Origin: Dehalococcoidales bacterium
Lineage (GTDB): Bacteria > Chloroflexota > Dehalococcoidia > Dehalococcoidales > UBA2162
Reading direction: 5' to 3'
Assembly: GCA_016844285.1 (NCBI GenBank)
Contig: JAENIS010000061.1
Span: 1 to 9,869, forward strand
DNA length: 9,869 nucleotides
Below are positions 5,205-9,869 of this stretch, piece after piece. The notes under the pieces are model-generated. The model saw only the letters and a program-made list of their open reading frames with translations. It did not search any database and had not been told where the DNA came from. Every line of letters begins with the position of its first letter. Position 1 is the stretch's first letter. The position numbers and the translations under genes were made by a program.

Positions 5205-6383
5205 TCAAAGTTCCGCCGAACGCGACCTGTAGACAAAAGAGACGATGATGAGAGCTACCCCGCCGATGGCAAGAACCAGGCTGAACGTTGCCAGCGGAGC
5301 CATGAAATTATCAATGAACTGCGGCACCCATGTCTGAAACGCCGGTGGCATCGCCGGTAAAGGCATCCAGGTTCGGAGAAAGTACTTGCCCGCGAAAATA
5401 GCGGCATACTCTAAAGCGCCATAGGTCAGGAAGATGGTGCCTAACCGTCGGGTAGCCCCCTTCACTTCCAAACTGATGAGAGCGATCGCCAGTATCAAGA
5501 GTAAACTAAGACCGATAGCCAGTTTATAGCTGAGCTGGACATAGCCCATCGCTTGCCGGCCTTTGTCAAGCACACTCCCAGCCTGAGCCAGTGATTCCGA
5601 AATCCCCGCCCGCATTTCTTGCCCCCACTGTTTGTCGGTGAGGACGAAGGTTGATGGTAGCTGTGCCGAGAACGACTGATAATACAGGTCAAAAAGCTCC
5701 CCGGCTAGCGCCGGAGGTACTCCGGCTAGCTCTGGCGGCGGCGACTTTAGAAAAGCCTCCTTCAGATTGACTCTTAAAGTTTCTTTGGCTTGTGCCAAGG
5801 GGATTGACACACTGAAACTCTGGCTTTTCCCGACCAGGTAATCCAATACCGGGTCAGCGGCGAGCCTTACCTGCTCTTTTATCCAGGGCTTAAGGTCGGC
5901 GACGGCTTTATCCGTGGCATTAATCAGATAAGGCTTCACCTCCGCCGGTATTACCGAAGTCGGCTGCGTTTGGATATACCCCTTAGCCAGGGAAGATAGG
6001 TCAAGGTCATCGACCACAGCGACGACGAAATCGGTTTTGAGTAGAGTCTTTCTTAGTGTCAGCGCCAGGTCCAGACTTTCGTCCTTGCCCAGCAGGTAAC
6101 CATAGACGGAATAGAGAGCAGCGCTCACCTGCTCCTTGACCGCAGGCTCAAGCTTGGGGATGGTTGTCAACAGGGCCGTCCTCACCTCTCCTGGGAGTCC
6201 GGTCGCTCCCTCATTGAGCATACCTTCGGCCAGTGAGGAGACATCGAGCCTCTTTACTTCCGAGGTAACAAAGTCGGGATTGAGCAGGGTACGATTCAGC
6301 ATAAAGGTAATACCCAGAATTGAGAGGGAAAGGAAGAGAAGCAGACCCAGGAAACTCAGTGCTAAACCCTTAAGAAATTTCAT
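5205..6383 (-). CDS. Membrane protein with duplicated exported domain, unknown
   Basis: The protein has 392 residues from the ATG at 6383-6381 (GGAGG 11 bases upstream). An ATG 18 bp earlier, at 6401, is possible but lacks a well-placed binding site. Residues 2-29 form a signal-anchor helix. The exported part then holds two tandem copies of one domain: about 30-110 (from LNRTLLNPDFVTSEVKRLDV, SSLAEG) and about 111-209 (from LRKTLLKTDFVVAVVDDLDL, SSLAKG). Each copy has a later conserved stretch: VKEQVSAALYSVYGYLLGK in the first and IKEQVRLAADPVLDYLVGK in the second. Three or four hydrophobic helices follow (about 285-305, 312-335 and 360-387), and the chain ends YRSRSAEL. I recognise no named family. 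It converges on the NfeD-like gene and diverges from argS. An envelope role is inferred from topology. Confidence 0.8.
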   Translation of the reverse strand: MKFLKGLALSFLGLLLFLSLSILGITFMLNRTLLNPDFVTSEVKRLDVSSLAEGMLNEGATGLPGEVRTALLTTIPKLEPAVKEQVSAALYSVYGYLLGKDESLDLALTLRKTLLKTDFVVAVVDDLDLSSLAKGYIQTQPTSVIPAEVKPYLINATDKAVADLKPWIKEQVRLAADPVLDYLVGKSQSFSVSIPLAQAKETLRVNLKEAFLKSPPPELAGVPPALAGELFDLYYQSFSAQLPSTFVLTDKQWGQEMRAGISESLAQAGSVLDKGRQAMGYVQLSYKLAIGLSLLLILAIALISLEVKGATRRLGTIFLTYGALEYAAIFAGKYFLRTWMPLPAMPPAFQTWVPQFIDNFMAPLATFSLVLAIGGVALIIVSFVYRSRSAEL

Positions 6384-6475
6384 TACTGGCAAGCCCTCCA
6401 TATACCGGCGAAACCATTATCTCCTTAGCCGGTCATACTAACCTCACATCATAACATGGCTACCAAGGGTCAAGT

Positions 6476-6501
6476 CAATATCGCAGGGCAATATCGCAGG
6501 G
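6476..6501. repeat. Perfect 13-bp tandem direct repeat
   Basis: CAATATCGCAGGG occurs twice with no gap (6476-6488 and 6489-6501). It ends about 3 bases before the weak -35 region of the argS promoter, a position suited to a regulator's binding site. A simple replication-slippage duplication is equally possible. Confidence 0.7.
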
Positions 6502-6503
6502 GG

Positions 6504-6532
6504 TGTCCATAAGACTAGCTTTGTGCTATAAT
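6504..6532 (+). promoter_or_regulatory. Candidate argS promoter
   Basis: TGCTATAAT (extended -10, TATAAT at 6527-6532) is preceded at 17 bases by TGTCCA (6504-6509, three of six matches to the -35 consensus). The predicted start near 6539 leaves a leader of about 14 bases before the argS ATG. Confidence 0.55.
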
Positions 6533-6552
6533 CTAGCCACAATCAGGCAGGT

Positions 6553-8232
6553 ATGACTAAAACAGAGGTTCTCGAACTCAAGCAAAAACTCGTTGAGGGA
6601 TTAACTCAAGCGGCAGCTAAGGCTCAGCAAGCCGGCCGGTTGCCGGCGGTAGCCTTGCCCGCAGTATCTCTGGAGCGTCCTCAGAAGCCGGAGCACGGGG
6701 ATTATGCCTCAAGCTTTCCGCTGAAGCTGGCCCGGGCTACCGGTACCAAGCCGATGCCTATTGCCGAGTACCTGGTGACACTGATACCGCCGTTAACCGA
6801 GATTGACCGCATTGTGGCCGCACCACCAGGATTTATCAACTTCACCATTAAGAACGAATGGCTCACCAGGCAGGTAGATTCTATCCTGCCGGCGGGTGAT
6901 ACCTATGGCAATATCGACCTTGGCCAGGGGAGCCGGGTGCAGCTCGAATTTGTCAGCGTCAACCCTACCGGGCCACTTCATGTGGGGCATGGGCGCGGGG
7001 CGATTCTGGGCAGCGCTCTGGCTAACCTGCTGAAGGCAGCCGGTTATAACGTGGCAACCGAGTACTATATCAATGATGCTGGCAATCAGATGGAAGCCTT
7101 CTATCGCTCACTTTATGCCCGCTATCAGCAGTGCCTGGGTATTGATGCCGAGATGCCGGCGAATGGTTACGTGGCTGGCTACATGGTTGAACTGGCCAAG
7201 GAGATTATTGCCGAAGAGGGAAATCGGTTTCTTGCTCTGCCTGAGTCAGAAGCACGCTCACAACTGGGGCAACTCGGCATGGACCGGATAATCAAGCAAA
7301 TCAGGGCTGAACTGGAGCAACTGGGTGTGACCTTCGATGTCTGGTTTAGCGAGAGTAGCCTCTATGAAAAGGGACAATACCAGACCGTCATGTCGCTGCT
7401 GCACCAGGGAGGCTATATTGCCGAAAAGGAAGGGGCGACCTGGTTTGTCTCTACCGCCCTGGGCGAGGATAAGGACAATGTTGTCGTGCGCGGTGATGGC
7501 TCGCCTACCTACTTTGCCACGGATATCGCCTATCACTACAACAAATTCATTGAGCGCAAGTTTGACAGAGTAATTAATATCTGGGGGGCTGACCATCAAG
7601 GTCATGTCTCCCGAATGAAAGCGGTGGTCGGTGCTCTGGGCATTAATCCGGAGCGACTGAAGGTGATAATCTCGCAAATGGTGACACTGCGGCGCGGCGG
7701 TGAGATGGTTCGTGTCTCCAAACGCAGCGGTGACATTATTACCCTGCGTGAGGTGGTCGAGGAGGTTGGCAGCGATGCCTGCCGCTTCTTCTTCCTGTCT
7801 CGTACGGCAGACAGCCAGATGGACTTCGACCTGGAGCTAGCCAAGAAACAATCCGCCGATAACCCCGTCTATTATGTCCAGTATGCCCACGCTCGTATTG
7901 CCAGCATCCTCCGCCTTGCCGAGCAAAGCAAGATTGACTATCGTGATGGTGATGTCTCCTTACTGACCAGTGAGCCGGAGCTAACGCTGATACGCCAGCT
8001 AGTGCTTCTGCCTGAGCTGGTGGAGACGGTAGCTCAGACTCTGGAGCCTCACCACCTTACCTACTACGCTCAGGACCTGGCGACAGCCTTCCATAGCTTT
8101 TACAAGCAGTGCCGTGTCATTTCACCGGATGAAGCCGCGACCAAAGCCCGCCTCAAGCTGGTGGCCGCCGCCAGGCTCGTTCTGGCCAGGACGCTTCACC
8201 TCATGGGGATGACGGCACCGGACACAATGTAA
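6553..8232 (+). CDS. argS: Arginyl-tRNA synthetase
   Basis: This is a class I aminoacyl-tRNA synthetase that attaches arginine to tRNA(Arg) using ATP, in the cytoplasm. The protein has 559 residues, the usual bacterial length. The N-terminal domain specific to ArgS (about 1-115) contains [17 protein letters not shown]. The catalytic core begins with [19 protein letters not shown], where HVGH (143-146) is the HIGH motif. YYINDAGNQ (171-179), FATDIAYH and [14 protein letters not shown] (344-356) are further family hallmarks. VSKRSGD (388-394) replaces the KMSKS loop, as is common in ArgS. From about 437, [18 protein letters not shown] opens the helical anticodon-binding domain, which runs to the C-terminus ([10 protein letters not shown]). 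The ATG at 6553 follows a modest AGGCAGG site and an extended -10 promoter. It appears to be transcribed alone. Confidence 0.98.
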   Translation: MTKTEVLELKQKLVEGLTQAAAKAQQAGRLPAVALPAVSLERPQKPEHGDYASSFPLKLARATGTKPMPIAEYLVTLIPPLTEIDRIVAAPPGFINFTIKNEWLTRQVDSILPAGDTYGNIDLGQGSRVQLEFVSVNPTGPLHVGHGRGAILGSALANLLKAAGYNVATEYYINDAGNQMEAFYRSLYARYQQCLGIDAEMPANGYVAGYMVELAKEIIAEEGNRFLALPESEARSQLGQLGMDRIIKQIRAELEQLGVTFDVWFSESSLYEKGQYQTVMSLLHQGGYIAEKEGATWFVSTALGEDKDNVVVRGDGSPTYFATDIAYHYNKFIERKFDRVINIWGADHQGHVSRMKAVVGALGINPERLKVIISQMVTLRRGGEMVRVSKRSGDIITLREVVEEVGSDACRFFFLSRTADSQMDFDLELAKKQSADNPVYYVQYAHARIASILRLAEQSKIDYRDGDVSLLTSEPELTLIRQLVLLPELVETVAQTLEPHHLTYYAQDLATAFHSFYKQCRVISPDEAATKARLKLVAAARLVLARTLHLMGMTAPDTM

Positions 8233-8510
8233 AGCCCACCGGTTAGAATCCTACCTTGTAAGTCAATTTCGTTCCACACAACCCGACACCTTTTTGGTCT
8301 TTTTATTCCTGGCATGAGTTATGCCACGCTTTCAGTTCAATATTGACTAACGGTTTTTCACAGCTAAAACAGAGTCTTAATCGTTAAATAACAGGGCATT
8401 CTGAGATTGACAAACGCTATATATATGAGTAGCCTAATATATAGTGGTATGTCTGCTCAGTCTAAAGGACATCCCTCCTAACAAAATCGGTAAGACAAAG
8501 GAGACGAAAG
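8233..8510. other. Intergenic spacer after argS
   Basis: No coding frame of note. It contains a 6-bp hairpin TGGCAT/ATGCCA (8310-8326) preceded rather than followed by T-runs, so no convincing argS terminator is visible. It also contains a TTGACA element and an AT-rich inverted repeat (listed separately), and it ends in the AAGGAGA ribosome binding site (8498-8504) of the next gene. Confidence 0.5.
8407..8444 (+). promoter_or_regulatory. TTGACA element with AT-rich inverted repeat
   Basis: A perfect -35 hexamer TTGACA (8407-8412) is followed by CTATATAT (8417-8424) and, 12 bases later, its reverse complement ATATATAG (8437-8444). No -10 hexamer sits at 16-18 bases; the nearest, TAATAT at 8435, is at 22. 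The block may be a promoter or operator for the secreted propeller gene that starts about 70 bases downstream. Confidence 0.35.
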
Positions 8511-9869
8511 ATAAAGACTAGATTGTTAATAACCGCACTACTATTGGTGGCATTGGTGTGGCCACTGGCCTTGCCTACGCCTCTCTTAGCTTCTGGCCCG
8601 CCCGCAGTCCAATGGACTCAGATCATCGGTCAGGGGGGAGGCATTGACGATGGTCGTTCTGTCCAGCAAACAGCGGATGGTGGCTATATTATCGTCGGCC
8701 AAACAAATTATCAGGTTGTTGGTACGGCTGTGTGGCTCATCAAAACCGATGCCTCAGGTATCAAGGTCTGGAGCAAAACCTTCGACGGGCCAAACTTGGA
8801 CGCGGGTTACTCCGTCCAGCAAACTACCGATGGTGGTTATATTATCGCCGGACTCACGTGGTCAACGACTTTTGGGAACACCGGTCCCTATGTCTATCTC
8901 ATCAAAGCCGATGCCTCGGGGAATATGGTCTGGCAGAAAGCTTTTGGCAGCTTCGCCGAGGGTTATTCTGTCCAGCAAACCACCGATGGTGGCTATATTA
9001 TCGCCGGCAACACGCAGTCTTCTGGTGCTGGCAGTTACGACGTCTATCTCATCAAGGCCGATGCGTCGGGCAATATGGTGTGGAGCAAGACCTTCGGTGG
9101 GGCAAACGCTGACTTTGGTTATTCTGTCAATCAGACCGCCGATGGTGGCTACATTATCGCTGGCACCACGTCTTCTTTTGGTGCTGGCAATTACGATGTC
9201 TATCTGGTCAAGACCGATGCCTCAGGTAACCTGACCTGGAGCCAGACCTTCGGCGGGGCAAACTATGACGTTGCTTCTTCTGTCCGGCAGACCGCTGATG
9301 GTGGCTACATTATCGGCGGCACCACGTCTTCTTTTGGTGCTGGCGGTTATGATGTCTATCTCATCAAGACCAATGCCTCAGGCAACCTGACCTGGAGCCA
9401 GACCTTCGGCGGGGTAAACGCTGACGCCGGTGCTTCTGTCCAGCCGACAACGGGTGGTGGCTACATTATCGCTGGCACCACGCAGTCTTCTTCTAGTCCT
9501 GGTAGTTCCGATGTCTATCTGGTCAAGACCAATGCCTCGGGCAACCTGACCTGGAGCAAAACCGTCGACAATTTATATTATGATGGCTCTTATCACTCTC
9601 TCCCGGACTATGGTTATTCTGTCCAGCAGACCGCCGATGGCGGTTACATTATCGCTGGCTCTACGCCGCCATTTACTAATCAGAATCCCGATGTCTATCT
9701 GATAAAAGTGGCGGCTGACCAACAGGCACCCACCGTCACCACCGACAATGCGACTAATATCACCAGCAACTCCGCCATGCTCTACGGCACCATGACCAGT
9801 CTGGGCACGGCCACTTCAGCCAATGTCTCCTTTGATTGGGGGCTAAGCTCCGGTAACTACACCGGAACA
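8511..9869 (+). CDS. Secreted seven-blade propeller protein with fibronectin-like tail, partial
   Basis: The frame is open from 8466 to the right edge (453 codons from 8511; the C-terminus is missing). From the ATA at 8511 it reads (M)KTRLLITALLLVALVWPLA, a textbook signal peptide that probably ends near residues 27-29. AAGGAGA lies 6-7 bases before this ATA. The first standard start, TTG at 8523, is 19 bases from that site and would drop the basic KTR. Residues about 35-400 hold seven repeats of about 52 residues of the pattern SVQQTxDGGYIIAGxTxS, DVYLIKTDASGNxxW, SKTFGG, typical of beta-propeller blades. DGG-type turns fall at about 56, 107, 159, 211, 263, 315 and 376. From 406, APTVTTDNATNITSNSAML begins a fibronectin type III-like domain. 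It is likely a cell-surface or secreted binding protein; the ligand is unknown. Confidence 0.85.
   Translation, partial: MKTRLLITALLLVALVWPLALPTPLLASGPPAVQWTQIIGQGGGIDDGRSVQQTADGGYIIVGQTNYQVVGTAVWLIKTDASGIKVWSKTFDGPNLDAGYSVQQTTDGGYIIAGLTWSTTFGNTGPYVYLIKADASGNMVWQKAFGSFAEGYSVQQTTDGGYIIAGNTQSSGAGSYDVYLIKADASGNMVWSKTFGGANADFGYSVNQTADGGYIIAGTTSSFGAGNYDVYLVKTDASGNLTWSQTFGGANYDVASSVRQTADGGYIIGGTTSSFGAGGYDVYLIKTNASGNLTWSQTFGGVNADAGASVQPTTGGGYIIAGTTQSSSSPGSSDVYLVKTNASGNLTWSKTVDNLYYDGSYHSLPDYGYSVQQTADGGYIIAGSTPPFTNQNPDVYLIKVAADQQAPTVTTDNATNITSNSAMLYGTMTSLGTATSANVSFDWGLSSGNYTGT
8613..9710 (+). repeat. Seven tandem coding repeats of about 156 bp
   Basis: The GATGGTGGCTA-type landmark recurs at 8676, 8829, 8985, 9141, 9297, 9453 (as GGTGGTGGCTA) and 9636. 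The steps are 153, 156, 156, 156, 156 and 183 bp. Units at 9141-9296 and 9297-9452 are close to identical over long stretches, such as the 31 bases from AACCTGACCTGGAGCC onward. The last step is 9 codons longer because of an insertion (around NLYYDGSYHSLPDYG). Confidence 0.85.

Larger units (their letters stand above)
6384..6552. other. Divergent control region between membrane gene and argS
   Basis: This spacer separates two divergently transcribed genes. On the plus side it holds the argS promoter and the 13-bp tandem repeat. On the minus side, TATGAT (6453-6448) could be a -10 for the membrane gene, but the only TTGAC-like hexamers (6478-6473 and 6473-6468) sit at poor spacings of 19 and 14 bases. 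The minus-side promoter is therefore unresolved. Confidence 0.5.

Noticed and set aside
7258..7677. A 139-codon minus-strand frame within argS
   Set aside because: It is antisense to the conserved catalytic core of argS and has no recognisable protein features.
8310..8326. Intrinsic terminator for argS
   Set aside because: The hairpin is only 6 bp and the T-runs precede it on the plus strand instead of following it.
8644..9234. A 196-residue open frame on the plus strand inside the propeller region
   Set aside because: It lies in a different frame from the propeller protein and is open only because the 156-bp repeat, a multiple of three, lacks stops in that frame. Its peptide has no signal or domain.
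8613..9710. CRISPR array or other short-repeat locus
   Set aside because: The repeats are 156 bp, contiguous, in frame and encode a regular protein motif.

Overview
The window looks like a piece of a bacterial chromosome of moderate GC content. The gene families (GatC/GatA amidotransferase, a class I arginyl-tRNA synthetase, small bacterial-PH and NfeD membrane proteins, and a secreted propeller protein with a fibronectin-like tail) fit best with Chloroflexota, probably class Dehalococcoidia. That placement rests on family recognition only, since no ribosomal RNA is present.

Layout, left to right. (1) 1-937, minus strand: a small operon of unknown role. It holds a zinc-ribbon gene broken by a one-base frame change, a 70-residue two-helix membrane protein, and a lipoprotein that runs off the left edge. 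A plausible promoter lies at 958-986. (2) 938-1093: a spacer with a 9-bp-stem hairpin and the first copy of a dispersed palindromic repeat. (3) 1094-4452, minus strand: a compact five-gene operon in the order gatC, bacterial-PH membrane protein, short cation-diffusion-facilitator-like membrane protein, gatA, membrane-anchored HNH protein. Gene spacing runs from a 10-bp overlap to about 20 bp. The gatA start is a TTG placed one base after the preceding stop codon. (4) 4453-4795: a divergent control region with the gatC promoter, the nfeD promoter and two more copies of the palindromic repeat. (5) 4796-5197, plus strand: a short NfeD-like protein, converging tail to tail on (6) 5205-6383, minus strand: a multi-helix membrane protein of unknown function whose exported part contains two tandem copies of one domain. 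(7) 6384-6552: a divergent spacer with a 13-bp tandem repeat and an extended -10 promoter for (8) argS, 6553-8232, plus strand. (9) 8233-8510: a spacer with a perfect TTGACA and an AT-rich inverted repeat. (10) 8511 to the right edge, plus strand: a secreted protein with a signal peptide, seven about 52-residue propeller blades and the start of a fibronectin-type domain. Its natural start appears to be an ATA codon.

How the genes fit together: GatC and GatA are subunits of the tRNA-dependent amidotransferase that makes Gln-tRNA(Gln) and/or Asn-tRNA(Asn), and ArgS charges tRNA(Arg), so translation is the common theme of the conserved genes. The intervening genes are mostly small envelope proteins of unknown role. 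No CRISPR array, insertion sequence, prophage gene or tRNA was seen. The points most worth following up are the ATA start, the covarying hairpin repeats, the membrane-tethered HNH protein and the two membrane genes placed between gatC and gatA.
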